Part shown: piece by piece, positions 1-18,394 of the stretch
Numbering within the stretch: the first letter of the stretch is position 1
Layout of the letters: every line of letters starts with the position of its first letter
From: Trachelipus rathkii
Taxonomy: Eukaryota; Arthropoda; Malacostraca; Isopoda; Trachelipodidae
Direction of reading: 5' to 3'
Length of the DNA: 32,500 nucleotides
NCBI GenBank assembly: GCA_015478945.1
Contig: JABUQX010061764.1
Location: 55,001-87,500, forward strand
The notes under the pieces: generated by a model
Database searches by the model: none
What the model was told of the DNA's origin: nothing
What the model saw: the letters and a program-made list of their open reading frames with translations, nothing else
Made by a program: the position numbers and the translations under genes

Positions 1-162
1 AAAACCTTATATACAAATATTATTATATTCATGTTAACTTTTTTTTGTAATAGAATCTTGCTATATGTTGTACCTTTTCTCAGAGTAAAGGTAAGTATCT
101 TATTAATAAATAAGCTGAAAGTATGTGTTTATGTTATTAACATGAATAACTAGTGCAAAGAT

Positions 163-258
163 AGAATAATAAATGACCACTAAGTAACCCTTCATCGTCT
201 ATCTTTGTTTAGAATAATAAATGGCCACTAAGTAATTCTTCATCATCTATCTCTTTTT
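163..258. repeat. Two-copy 48-bp tandem duplication
   Basis: The segment starting AGAATAATAAATGACCAC at 163 recurs at 211 as AGAATAATAAATGGCCAC, giving a 48-bp period. Both copies continue through an ACTAAGTAA core and a TTCATCRTCTATCT stretch with a few substitutions. The surrounding 1-460 is AT-rich and grades into a T/C-rich tract. I see no gene in it. Confidence 0.85.
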
Positions 259-630
<372 letters not shown>

Positions 631-833
631 GCTTTTTCGTTTAATTCCCAACCTCTTTGATCAGCCTGTTTTTCTTTGTATTTCTATTTATCTCATTTAT
701 ACCTTTATCTCTATTTCTGTATTTTTATCTTCCATTTCCTGTTCATCTTCTTCATTCTCTCTTTCCAATTTTCCTCTCTTTGATTCCGACTCAAATTTAT
801 AATGTTAATCTCATCCTTCAGTGTTTCATCTTG

Positions 834-836
<3 letters not shown>
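631..836. other. T/C-rich spacer, no gene seen
   Basis: A spacer between the (ATCT)n array and poly-T, rich in TTTC and CTTT. Open frames here are hydrophobic translations of a pyrimidine-rich strand, with no recognisable domain. Confidence 0.6.

Positions 837-866
<30 letters not shown>
837..866. repeat. Poly-T tract, 30 nt
   Basis: An uninterrupted run of 30 T. Read on the minus strand it is a poly-A, which could be the tail of an old retroposed insert. I see no recognisable element on either side, so this remains a simple homopolymer. Confidence 0.9.
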
Positions 867-925
867 CTTAATTCAATTCTTAATGGAAAATCAGAATAAC
901 TGTTGAGTGTTGATGTGCGCAGTAA

Positions 926-6950
<6,025 letters not shown>

Positions 6951-8119
6951 AAATATCTTTATTTCTTTTTTTTAGGTGGGGCACCTATTCATTTACCACG
7001 CTGGGCGTTTTCCTTACTCCCTTTTATTGTTCCTTTTGGGGGGGCTGTGTGAGCTGTCCGTGCCATCTTACGTTTTTCATGGTCCATTTTCGTGTTGCGG
7101 CGGGCCAGTGTAGTTTTGTCATCGTTTTTGTGGTTATTCAATATTTGTTTGCCTTTTCTTTCTATGGAGCGTTGCGAGTACCTTTTCGTCTTTGCCGCTG
7201 TTCTTTGGCCTTGTGCCCTGGGACGAGATCCTTAAAGTCTATTGCTGGTGATTTGGACCCGCTCTGATGTGCCTGTTGTTTGTTATAATTATACTTCCTA
7301 CTCCATTCTGTATTTCTACACATCTTTCTCACTTCTGTCTTTGCGTCAAATTACCTCTTGTGTACAATTTTACAATTCTGCCTTTCTACTCCTCCTTCCT
7401 TACTGGTTCCCTGTTCCGGGTTTCTCCTTGCTCACGCCGAATTCTCTCTATTTATGATTCATAACAATATCTCAATAGCATGGTCTTGCTCAATTACTCT
7501 GCGACACACTATGTGTCTATATAATCTGGCATAGTTTCCATAACGTACATGTGGTCTGAGCAAGTACAGGAATCGTTGGAGAATCTGTATATTTTTGCGG
7601 GCGAGCACCTTTGTCTAATTTGAGGTCGTCTTATGTACCTACCGAAGGGTGCTCTAATGTGTCTTAATCTTTCCACCCACTGCTAGGCCTAGATTTTTTT
7701 ACTCTGTAGGACGAGTTTGTCTCTACTGACTGGATATACTCCCACGCTTTTATTCTAAGCCTTCAATCGCTTCCCGCATTTGTTTGGGCCAAACGGGCCC
7801 TTATTCAACTTCATTTACCCCCTTTCGAGTTTCTTAATTTTTCCCGATTTCCTACTCCCCTTTTTCGTTTCGCCACTTCCGGGTGGGGCTCTGTCTCATG
7901 GCCCCCCTACACTCCGCCTGTGTGAGATCATCTACTATCTACTTATTCGACATGTTAAATATAATCGTCCCTATCTATCAATCATTCATTCATTTGTGTC
8001 AACTTTCTCTCTCTCTCTTCTCTACTGATTATTTCTTACTCTCTCTATCTTTTCCTCCTTCCTTTCCTTTTAATTCGTAGAATCCGTCCCAGGCATCCTC
8101 GTACAGTTGGCTATCTTCT
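6951..8119. other. GC-richer pyrimidine-biased stretch, no gene recognised
   Basis: GC content rises compared with the flanks, with homopolymer blocks such as TTTTGGGGGGG (7034-7044) and GGCCCCCC (near 7900-7907). The + strand remains T/C-rich. Overlapping open frames (7049-7267, 7242-7464, 7780-8080) are hydrophobic and match no family I know. On the minus strand a stop-free stretch of about 58 codons near 7507-7682 was examined and not recognised. Confidence 0.5.
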
Positions 8120-9360
8120 GTGCCGGTTACGCCATCCTTCTATTCTCTCCTAGCACTTATCATAGTTCCATCCACAATCATATCATCTATCACCTCATAT
8201 CCTCCTCTACCATCTCCTATCATTCACTTCCTACTCATCCTACTCCATAAACCTTCTACTAATATTTCTTCAGGTAAAGTTCCAAGAAAATTTCTCTTAG
8301 TGTATTCGTCTTTCTTAATTAATTACCTTACTTTTATTCTTCTTCTTGTTAATTCAGCTGTTCTTTGGATATTAATTTCTTTTTTGCCCGAGTCTTAAAA
8401 TATTGTCAATGATAGGGACATTACACTGGAACCACTGCCACGCTTTTCGGTTCAATCATTTTCTATTATAATCTATATTGAATCTTATTCATTACTTGTT
8501 TGGATCTGTCGATCACTTCTTCTATGGTGTCTTACTTATTATTCTCTCTTTCTTCTGTATTTTCTTCTTTCTCTTATTTCCTTATCTCTTTTTATGTGTA
8601 TAAGATGATGCCTTTTCTTTGTGTTCCTTTAATTATGAAAATGTTAGAACAACAATCGTATAATTCATTTCTAATTTATTCTTCTTATTTTTAATTATTC
8701 TTTAATTCTTCTATTATTTATTGCTTTTTCTTATTCACACTCTATTATTTTCTTACTTAATTCTTCTTCAGTATATAACGTTTAACGTCACAGCTTATTT
8801 AATTCAATCTATAAATCAAACCAGCTGCAGCCCATGCCCTTAGCCCTACTATCTCATCAATATAAATGATTGCATGGGCTATTAAAGAAGTTAATTAATT
8901 TCAGACAATGGAAATTACGAAATTATTAATCTGGGGTGTTTGTCAATATTCTTTATCTAACTTCTCTCTTTCTCTTCTTCTCTCTCTTACTTCATCACCT
9001 ATAAACTTGCTGTAATCATTCTCTCTTTTACTTCATCTTCACTTGTTTCTGGTATCGGTACATCTCTAGTTCTTCATATCTCTCCTATTTTCTATCATCT
9101 CATCTCTAATATTCTCTGTATTATCTCACAAATCTTTGAGGTGTCTGTGGTGAAATATATAAATGCGTGAGTATCAAGCTCACTATTATCTAGATTTCCA
9201 TATGCGTCAAGTCAGGTTATTCATATAACTCATCATTACATCATCTTTCTCATTACGTTTAAAGTAATCTATTTCTTCTCTTGCAATCTATATATCAGTT
9301 CAGAGTCTCATTATACTGCTCATCTTACTTCATTTCCACTATATCAGGTCAATATTGAGA
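8120..9360. other. Strongly G-depleted, T/C-rich tract
   Basis: Several 60-base stretches contain only one to three G, for example 8161-8220 and 9061-9120. TCAT, CTCT and TTCT words dominate, resembling a decayed (TCTA/TCAT)n simple repeat. Read from the other strand it is a long purine-rich tract. No gene is visible and the open frames are composition artefacts. Confidence 0.6.
8829..8880. repeat. 9-bp perfect inverted repeat
   Basis: AGCCCATGC at 8829-8837 and GCATGGGCT at 8872-8880 are exact reverse complements separated by 34 nt. It could form a stem-loop or be the trace of a small inverted-repeat element. No longer terminal repeats or target duplication were seen. Confidence 0.6.
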
Positions 9361-11820
9361 TAACTAACTTTAACAATTAGTGGTTTTAATTTTATGCTTC
9401 TACAATTTCAAAGCCTATGTTTTAAATGACGCATGCTATGAAAAAAAAAATATTAGTATTACTCGTATGTGTATTTGTACATGTTCCCATTTGTGTGTGT
9501 GTGTGTGGCGAAGCCGCCCGTTTCTCGTATCTTTCAATCAGTTCTTATTTATGATATACTTATTTAATCATCTATCTACTCATTAAATCCAATTTATTAC
9601 AATATTAAAGATACGCTTAGTTCAATAAAACTCTTCCCAAGATAGTAAAATTTATTTTTTATCTTCTTATATTGTCTCACTATAAAATATTTTTATAATG
9701 AATCTAATATAACTATTATCTCTTGTTCTTTTTCTATGATAATCTTTTTAAATTGGTTATATTCATTTATCTATATATATATTATATCAGAATTTATATG
9801 ATTTTCATGATATTTGTTATTAACACCCTCTATTGTATTTTATAAATGTATATTATTTCCACTTTAGGTGTGTATCTCTTTACCTCCATCCTTTGATTAT
9901 TGGCTTTTTACCTTTCCCTTTTTCAATACTATCAGTATTATTTCTTCACTTATTTTCTAAAATTGCTGATCATTTTTGAAATACTGATTATGAAACTAAA
10001 TAACAATGCTAAACCATATCAACGTTCATGCCACATATTTTTCCCCCCTCCTGTGCCTAGGTCACATCTTCCTTTCACCTGCTCCGTGGTCAGTGTTCGT
10101 GTCTCCATTGATTGGCACTCCGTATCCGACACAGAGGTCCGACCCTAAACGGCCTGCGTGTCGTACGCCTGTGTTTTGAGTGCAAGCAGGGCGTCTTAGA
10201 AGGTCGTGATATCTACTACTGCAACAGCCCTGTTATGTCGCATCAAAGATGTTACCTCAACTCAGCATCCCTCCTTCTTTTGAACCGACCTGAGTGTTAC
10301 CTTTTCTCAACTCGTATTTCTATATCCGCTCTAACACGATTTCCCATTCACTCAAATCATAATTATCTTTCCATAGACAACTCTGCCTTTCTTCGCATTC
10401 CAATACCCTTCAGTTTACGTCCCTCTAGCAGAGCAGTTGTCCGTCCCTCGGTCTGAAGACTTCTGTCAGCTGAAACTATGAATCACTCGCGTAACACATT
10501 AATGTTCAGGTACAGCCCGTCCTTGCTTGCTGTGATATATATATAGGCCTACTTCCCACCATTTTCACCCTGGCATCCCTGTCAATAACCTTGGTTTCTA
10601 CCCAGTCCTTTCTGACTACCCTGCCGTCTTGTTGAGTACGCACTTCTTAGACCGTGGCCTCTTTCCACGTTTTAGTAATTGGTAAGCCTTTTTTCCTTCA
10701 AGAGAGCGATAGACACTTATTTGGTGTACCTTCATCCACTCAAATTCGATACCAAGTTTTTCAGCACCTTGTCTACACTTAAAATGAGTCAAACTGTCTA
10801 TCTAAATCGTCCTCGTAATCTCCAACTTCTGCTCTCCACTCGACCTCTTCATCGCATAGTCTGCGATCTTAGTCTACTCATGCTATGTTCATTCAGTTCT
10901 AATAATATCACGAACTAATCTTCCCCACTCTTTGGCTATTCATATCCCTTTATACATTTCTATTATCTATTAATTTCTATCTCTATCATATCTTATCTTT
11001 CTCTCACCTCTAATTTTTTGATATTTAAGCCTTATTCTCTATGGCATATTAGTATAGTCTCACTATTCTTTAATCTTATCTTCTACTTATTTTATCTACA
11101 GAATTTTCTATCAATCTTTCATAAAATAATAATATCAGATTAATCAATTTATATTCTCTCCTAACTCTTTAGACATTATATCAGAATATTCTTTAATTGT
11201 CTACTCCTTATATTAATAACTCTACATCATTAAATCTGATCTAGTCGGTAATCTTATCACTCCTTCTTCATTTAGAATATCTAAATTAATGCAATATTTA
11301 AATTTTTAAACTTTTAAACTATTTAGTTCCTACCATTTTCTTATCTCTTAATATGTGCTCTGTATTATTCAGTTTTTCCTCAGATATTTCGCATAAAGCA
11401 CTTTCCCCTCCTAGGCTGTCAATACTTATGTAATAATAAAATAATTGATTTCAATTAATCCTATATACTTCTCGAAAAATTAGATCTAATAGTAGTATTT
11501 TTTCTCTGGATATTTATTATCTCTTCTCATCTGTTCGTATATCAAATATTGAATGACTTCTCGACTATAACGTATCCATGTCCTTTTTAATTAATATATT
11601 GATATAATACTCCTATCTTGTATCATACTATCACTGTATTCTGTCCTCTCATATCTATCTTCCTTATATCTACTAACGTTAATTCTATCCTCCTCTTTTT
11701 CATCATCTTCGTCATCTCCTTCTAGGTATTTTTACGTGTCTTTACTCATTTATAATTCTTATTAACTTCTTTATATACTATTTTTATATTATTCTATTTT
11801 ATTGCATATAGGCTTTTAAA
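9361..11820. other. Gene-free T-rich stretch
   Basis: AT-rich DNA with + strand pyrimidine excess. A short (GT)n lies at 9492-9507. A GC-richer island at 10040-10700 carries an open frame (10112-10456) of 114 codons without a recognisable domain. I see no RNA gene or transposon motif. Confidence 0.5.
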
Positions 11821-11860
11821 GTGGCTTGGGATGTTAACCTATTCAAGGGATTTCGGCATT

Positions 11861-11955
11861 TTGGTTTGAGGTTTAAGGTTTGTGAGTTTGAATTTGGTTA
11901 AGTATTAAGGCTTGGTTACGAGTTAAAGGTTCCGGTTGTAAGTTTAAGGTTAGTT
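11861..11955 (+). repeat. Degenerate GTTTAAGG minisatellite
   Basis: Within 95 bp the words GGTTTAAGGTTTG, GGTTAAGTATTAAGG, GAGTTAAAGGTT and AAGTTTAAGGTTAG follow each other, giving an irregular 10-14 bp periodicity around TTTAAGGTT. It is G/T-rich and loosely telomere-like but does not contain the arthropod TTAGG array. Most likely an old minisatellite. Confidence 0.5.
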
Positions 11956-12899
11956 TTCGCCTCCTCTGTGTATCATTAATAACCATTCTTACCACCCACT
12001 CCGCCTCCCATTACCTTGCTTGGGAGGAGATAGTTTCCGTCCCCTGGAGTGTCCTCTAATCTGTTTAACAAAGCTTCTATATTATTTCTCTCTTTACTAT
12101 CAGGATGCCATCGTATCTTGCTATTTATAGTATATCTGCCTCATAAGACTATATTATCTTTGGATATATTATCGGGATACTATTCTTATCAAAATCCTCT
12201 TTCAAATATAAAAATATACTTTCATCATATATAAATGTATGTTCTTTATGATTTATATCTATAGAAGTAAACATTTTCCGGTCCTAATAAATACATGGGG
12301 GTTCGGTTGTGTGCGCCGAGTGATGTGTGGTTCAAGTTCATTCCGCCTCCATATTTTTTCCACTTTTCTTTTTTTTTTTTTTCCTAGTCTCAACTTATTA
12401 TAGCTTTTCAGTTTTATAATTAGTTTTTCCATATGTGTATTCGGTATTTCTAGTGAATGTTCATATTTTAGGGAACGCTTTCATGAACTTTGCTAACTTA
12501 TGTTTCTTTTACTTATTTTCAAATCAATTCCTTACTTGGTTTTTTGTGTCCACCCTGCCCTTATATGTTGGTGATTGTGGCTATATGGGGTCGTATCTGT
12601 TGCTATGTGATTCCCCGATGTATATATATCTTGCTGATTGGGCTAGCCTCGTTCCATCGGTGACACCGTCATCACCTTGTGTACTATCCCTTCTGTTCAC
12701 ACCGCGATACATTTGTGTTTTGTTGCCCATCTACATTACAGTCCCCCTTTTTGTAAACTTGCTTTTTAAATTATCTAGCCGATCCCTTTAACCTATGGTC
12801 TTCACACTCACTTTCTAGTAAGTCTGGGGGCCAATATCTAACAGTCTCACCTCGAATGCACGAAGCCTAACTTGGTTTCAATTTTGTCGGGAATAATTT
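11956..12899. other. Gene-free T-rich stretch with poly-T14
   Basis: T-rich DNA with a 14-nt T run at 12369-12382. The open frame 12435-12791 (118 codons) is Leu/Phe/Ser/Tyr-rich, as expected from this composition. I recognise no domain in it. Confidence 0.5.
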
Positions 12900-14760
12900 A
12901 GGATTGTGCTCCTCCTGTGGCTCGTGAAGATTTTCCTGGTGCTTTTCACGTAAACCTATTGTGCTTTTTCTTTTTTACTTTTCTTCGGTGGCTTTTTCCT
13001 CTCCCCGGTTCTCCACGGCGTGGAGCCGTGGGTATTGGCTGTACTGGTTTCCACACTCTTGGGTGTCGTGGGGCAGGAGGGTTCTGGTTTTACGCAGAAA
13101 CTTTAGACGCTTGGTTAAGGTGCAGTCCATAATGCAGTCTATCTCTCTCTATAGATAGGTCATACGATATCCCTCACCTCTCTTTTAGGAATATTTATTA
13201 GCTTAAAATGTATGACTTTGACGATTTGTATCTAGACTATGAAAGCGGACCCAGCGACCAACGTGCTTGGGGTGGGAGGGAGCTGCCATGCTTATACGGT
13301 CTCACCTTATTCAACCGGAGGTATCCGCCTTGTTTTCCCCCGACTCCAGTGCTGCCCACACTGAAACGTTTTTGTGTCGGTAAACTGGTGCATTGGGTTT
13401 GTTGTGTTTTGGTTGCGGGTGGTTTTTTCTATTCTCAATTTTCGGGTCAGGAAATTTCCATCATGATACAGATCCAAAATAATGTCCACATTTTCTTTTT
13501 TATTCACTTTCAGGCTGGTCTGTGCTCGTGCCTTTTGCGTTCGATTGGGTTTTTCGCCCATGTTTTGCCATCTCTTTGTTGCGCCCGGTGGTGCCTTCCT
13601 TCCCATCATGCCCTACCGCACCACAGAACACTCCATTTCCTTCGAATCCATGGTTTAAGTGGACCAAATGGCTGTGCTCTAGGTTGTTGGATGAGCAGGC
13701 GGTCTTGGTTTTGCTTTGTGGGTGGTATCACGACTTGTTCTTTTGAGTAGTTCTGGTTGCGGAGACAGCGGCTTGCCGCGTTGTGTCGTGGTTTCTTTAG
13801 CACATTCTTCCGGGTATGCAGGTTATGGGAGTTGCTGGCTTTAAGTGTTGGAAGTGAGAGATTTGGGTTGTTCGAGCGGGACCCAACATGTCTTTGCGAT
13901 TTGTTGCTGTGGCTGTTAGCTTATCGCACTGTTGTGTCGTATTTCTTGTCTTGTTTAGTTCGTAGGTGTTTCAGTCGGGTAGGGAGGCGGTTAAGATGTT
14001 CTGGTTATAATCTGGCATCGGGCCTGTTCCTGGTACAGGTATTTTGGGGAGCAGTCGATTAGTGTGTCGAATTTGCGAGTCGTGCCTTCCATAGTAATCA
14101 CGACAATCCGTGTGTCGAGGTTTGAGTTTTGTATCTGGGGGGGGATGTTGGCGTGCCCTTAGCGAGTGTGTGCGAGGAGTTTGTTTCTGATGATTTCTTG
14201 GGTCACTTCCTATTATTGTTTGGAGACGTTATTTGTGTGCCCTCGTTGCGTTGTTACTGTGTCGTTGGTCGGGTGTTACCGCCTTTATACTCAGTTGTGG
14301 TCAGTGTTACGTTTTCCGGCAGTTATACTCGTCGGTTACGTTGTGTCAGGTCGTCCGTCTTTTGATTCGGCGTATAGACGTAGGGGTGAGTTCGTACGTG
14401 TCGTTCCGACGTTATATTCTGTTTCTCTTAGTTTGTTTGTGTTTCTCCGGCCTCTCGTGTCTCTGGGTTTAACTTCCTCGTGTCGTGTGTGCCGTGGGAG
14501 TAATGTTGGGGTGGGTTTAGTTGACGTGTCGCGCCTCTGTGCTTAGTCTGCTTCTGCCGGCGTGGAGTTTCTTGTGTTTGTTCCACATTGTTAATTACTT
14601 GAGGCTCCGGCGCAGTGGTTGCAGAGACTGGTACTCCTGGTGGTGCGTGTTTGCTATAGGTTTCTACTGGATATTTTTCGTTGTAGTTGTTTTGGTGTTA
14701 AATCTCGCTCTCATATTTTATTCTAGTATTATAGGTCTTGGTGTATTATGCGACTAATGT
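12900..14760. other. A-depleted, T/G-rich block with recurrent GTGTCG
   Basis: The + strand has very few A (for example about 6 in the 60 bases from 13921) and many T and G, with higher GC than the flanks. The hexamer GTGTCG occurs at 13063, 13374, 13783, 13934, 14064, 14112, 14259, 14398, 14480 and 14526. All three stop codons need A on one strand and T on the other, so both strands here carry long stop-free stretches by chance (+13208-13750, +13757-14062, +14166-14546, -13307-13803). None of their translations shows a domain I recognise. This could be a decayed GC-rich satellite or a foreign segment; the sequence alone does not decide. Confidence 0.55.
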
Positions 14761-15439
14761 CTAAAGGACGCTACTCGTGAGTTTTGGTTGTTTTTAATAT
14801 GATGCTTAATATTCTTAAATAAATGTGTTCTGAATGGCTATGTTTTAACCATGCCCAGTCAGTATAGAGATTTTAACCTACGCGCTGTTAACTAGTTACC
14901 GGCTCCTATATTCTAATACAGGATTGATCGGCTATCCTCACTAGTCCCATTGTTATTTCGGTTGCACTTCAGTTCAACTACCCTATAAGTGAATCGGCCC
15001 GCTCGCAAATTCCTCCGTATGTACCGATGCATTCATTTTGCCCGTAGCTCCTTTCACTGCCATCTGTTTCCACAGCGGCAATATGGCTGATTAGTATTTT
15101 ATAGCTCTCAATACATATCCATTATTCTATTATCAATTACTCTTAGCTTATGTTTCATTATACTATCATTACGGTTGTTTACTAATTAGATACGATCAAC
15201 TTTACTCATGGTATGCCGAAGAGTACGTTTGTAACAAGCCCTTATCATTTGCAATGTGCAAACAGAAAATCGGAAAGTAGGTGCCTAGGTCAGCCCTTCA
15301 TAATAGAATTTAGGAATAGGTCAGCTAGATTACTCTTATCTATAGATGATCTAGAAGATATGCGCCTAGATTAAATCTCTAAAATTACGAATTTAGAAAG
15401 CTCACTATTATCTATAGTTCTCGAATATGGATTTTCTCA
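14761..15439. other. Unassigned stretch upstream of the copia relic
   Basis: Composition returns to balanced and AT-rich. No gene is seen. A short patch at 15077-15118 (GGCAATATGGC, then TATTTTATA and TACAT) resembles part of the 3' LTR further down (GGCAACATGGC, TATTTTATA, TACAT at 20381-20406). It might be a remnant of a 5' LTR, but the similarity is too short and gapped to call. Confidence 0.4.
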
Positions 15440-16952
15440 TGCAGAATAAATTGTAATTTTTTTCAATTTTTTACAAGGTAAGGTCAAACGGGAAGATTGG
15501 ATAAGCATTACTTTATGTCCAAATAAGGCTATAATGTGGTAACTCTTCAATGCAATAGAAGCAATTAAAGTTGGATATAAGGAACCAGAGACAATGGTTC
15601 CACTAAGATACCAGTTTATATCCGCCATACACGTCAACGAGTTGAAAGAAAAAATGCATAACTAATAGAAAGAGTCGTGAGGCAGCGGAAATTCAAGTGG
15701 CCAAAACCAAGTCCGGAGTGGTATGTTATGTGTTTTTTTGTTGTTGGTTCTCAATCCGGGATCCAACCAAAAGATTAGAAGGGTGGAGGTCCAGAGATAA
15801 TAGGAATCTAATCGAAGCTCGCGGAGGGATGCAAGGTATTGGGTAATTTTGCTTTTCTAGAAACTATTCATCAATTCTTTTTTGCCAGTGAAGGTTGAAG
15901 AAAACATAAGATTACGATGTTATGTTTACTTTTGATTTTTTTTCTCATAATGGATCATGAGTAAATCTAGAACATGGCTAGGAAATATTTAATCTTGCAA
16001 TATGAGACATGCATTTCTAGGGGTAATCTTTTATCAGGAAGAAATTGTCTCTAACAATAATTCAAGAGATAACGAATATGAACGGTCACATGTCTTTTTT
16101 GCCAGTAAGATTCAATTTTCTCATCTAATGTAAGATTTTAATGTATACAATTTTTGGCCAAAGGATTATTTCAATTCCAACTACCCTATGGCTCATGTCA
16201 TAGTAATAGAAAACGAAAGAAGTAATCTGTATATTTGGTAACTTGCTTTGGCACACGAAGCAAATAACGTTTCGGCAATCAAATAGGTTAACGTATCAGA
16301 AAAGTCAAAAGACCGTTAACAATAAAAGGACTACAGAGAAAATAGATACCAAAGATGAAAATTAAGTTAAAATTTTCCTTGTAATTAATCTTTTCTTCTT
16401 CTTCATGCCATTTTATAAATACGAGTGGTTCTCTGAGTCAAAAATTGCATCCGAAACATGGATTTGTCATGCATTTTGCTTAGACTACGTCAGTGTGTAC
16501 CAACGAAAGAAATAAGAAGGCTGAAAGAAATGGAAAATTAATGAAAATAAGTAAAATTCAAAAAGCTAAATAACAGAAGTTAACACTTTTATGTCAGCGG
16601 TAGATGAACAATGGGTTGCTTTACTTTCCCGTGAAAGAAAAATGATAGAGAAAATTGTATTGTTGAACTAATGGGCGCTATACAAAACACCATAAACAAA
16701 TGAGAAAAGTTATTTTAAACTTTTAATGAATTTTGAGCATTTCAGTCAAGGTAAAATCAGCAAATGGTCAACCCCGAAAGCTCAAACCAACTAAGTGTTA
16801 GGGTATATGGAACAACTTGAAGTAGAATCAGTTGTAGATAGAAAAATATCTCAATTCTTTCTGAATGATGTTTGGTATGTTCCCTGATATTAAGAAAATT
16901 TATTTTCAGTATTAGCAGCTCATGATAAGCCATCCAACTATAGTGAACTTAT

Positions 16953-16987
16953 ATCTACCATCCGTGCATGGTAGTTTTATGGTAGAT
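16953..16987. repeat. 9-bp inverted repeat in copia relic
   Basis: ATCTACCAT at 16953-16961 and ATGGTAGAT at 16979-16987 are perfect reverse complements. A second ATGGTAG at 16968-16974 lies between them, so two alternative hairpins are possible. It falls where the protease/GAG-pre-integrase similarity fades and may be a local duplication in the decayed element. Confidence 0.55.
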
Positions 16988-17288
16988 CTTGACAAATAAA
17001 GCCTATTTTTTAATGCGTGGCTTATCCGGTTTTAGTAAACTAAAGGACACGGCCGCTAATCGGTCTTCAAATTTAGTTGCTTTGCTATGAAAGCTAGAAT
17101 ATTCTCTCCATATAGCCAGAAATAAATGCACGCTGAAGACCCAAAGGATCTATTATACTACAGTGTGATCAGTCACATCTGGTGACCCTATGGACTGGGA
17201 CATCAAGGATACGAAAAACGACATTAATAAGATCTATCAAAAGACGCACTAATATTGAAACTTTTCACTTCTGCTTGATACACAGAAA

Positions 17289-17780
17289 TTGTACAGGATT
17301 ATTATTAATGTGATAAAAGTGCATCGTCAGCATGCATTTTGGTGGAAAAGCATCGTAAATTATATCTATAAACAAGGAGAATTGTTTATTTTGACAGTTT
17401 ACTGTTTGCACTTGACCCATTTCAAGGTATTAATCAACCTCACTCAGTTGATTATAAAATATTGTATGTTTATCAAAGATGATTTCTCACAAATGAGATT
17501 TTGAATTTTATTAAGAAAAATGCCAGAAGTTGTAGATAAGACTATTGGCAGCAAGTACTTTGAAGAAGCGAAGTACATGGGACATCCAATCAGAGGAATT
17601 TTTAAAGTGATAAGTGGCTTTTAGAATTTAATAATAAGTTAGCCTTAAAAAGCTTTTTACATAAATATGGGTGTATACGCACCAAAGATTAACTCGGCTC
17701 CATCATACTACCCCCACATACCGAATCATTGAGACCCAGTGGAAAAAGAAAATAGAAACGCTCAGATTGAACGGCGGACT
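17289..17780 (+). pseudogene. Copia integrase core remnant
   Basis: Part of the copia relic. The first-aspartate region is preserved as FIKDDFSQMRF (copia integrases typically have FIDDxSR), followed by LRKMPEVVDKTIGSKYFEEA. The segment that should carry the second aspartate (SDNG motif) is lost after KVISG near 17605-17625. The third acidic region VEKENRN is present at 17739-17759. Stops and frame changes lie between. The enzyme cannot be active. Confidence 0.75.
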
Positions 17781-18322
17781 CAGCTCACAGAAAAATATTC
17801 AATCAAGTAAAAATTTTTAGTGAATGTTCTTCATCTACTCTTCCAGAATTTAATAACTCCAGTGGGTCATTGTTTCAAAGCATGCATATTTATAACTAAA
17901 TAGACACTGTGGTTGAAAAAGTCGCACAGTTATGGGAAAACGCTTTTTGAAATCTGTATGATAGAAAGCCCAGAATCAATCGCTATGCTACGTGTAATCG
18001 AAAGCAATGCAGTGGGTGGATCCAGATCAGCAAAGAGAATGAAAAGTCATAGACAAATAGTCGAGTAATCAGGTGTGTTTATACATGTGGTTTATCGAGT
18101 GGAGCTGAAACAGCTACAGTAATTATACTGATCAACGCAATAATTCTTTGTGTTTAGAATGCAAGATGGTTGAGTTATTTGAAAGAGAAAGAATTTTCAA
18201 TCACTCTCACAATATCAGATGAAATAGAATCAAAGAAAACACAAAATAAATATAGAAAGAATCAAATAGAGAAAATACAGAAACTGATGAAAGTATATCT
18301 ATCATTAGGTTGAACTCATCAC

Positions 18323-18394
18323 ATACAGAAATAGAATCGTTATATGAACAGACATCTGATTACATAAATTAGCAATCTGATACAGAAATAGAAT
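18323..18394 (+). repeat. 57-bp direct duplication in integrase-RT linker
   Basis: ATACAGAAATAGAAT occurs at 18323-18337 and again at 18380-18394, a spacing of 57 bp (19 codons). It encodes a Ser/Asp/Glu/Thr-rich stretch (SHTEIES; QSDTEIE) in the spacer between integrase and RT, a segment that is often acidic and variable in copia elements. Confidence 0.6.

Noticed and set aside
11861..11955. Interstitial telomere repeat
   Set aside because: The repeats centre on TTTAAGGTT with irregular spacing. A true (TTAGG)n or (TTAGGG)n array is absent.
13208..14757. Multiple 70-180 codon open frames on both strands
   Set aside because: The + strand is depleted in A (so the minus strand is depleted in T), which removes stop codons on both strands. 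No domain or family motif is visible in any translation.
15745..15764. TGGTTCTCAATCCGGGATCC as a copia primer-binding site
   Set aside because: It begins with TGG and its complement looks like a tRNA 3' end, but no TG...CA LTR end lies directly before it and the segment upstream may still be gag. Position and context do not fit well enough.
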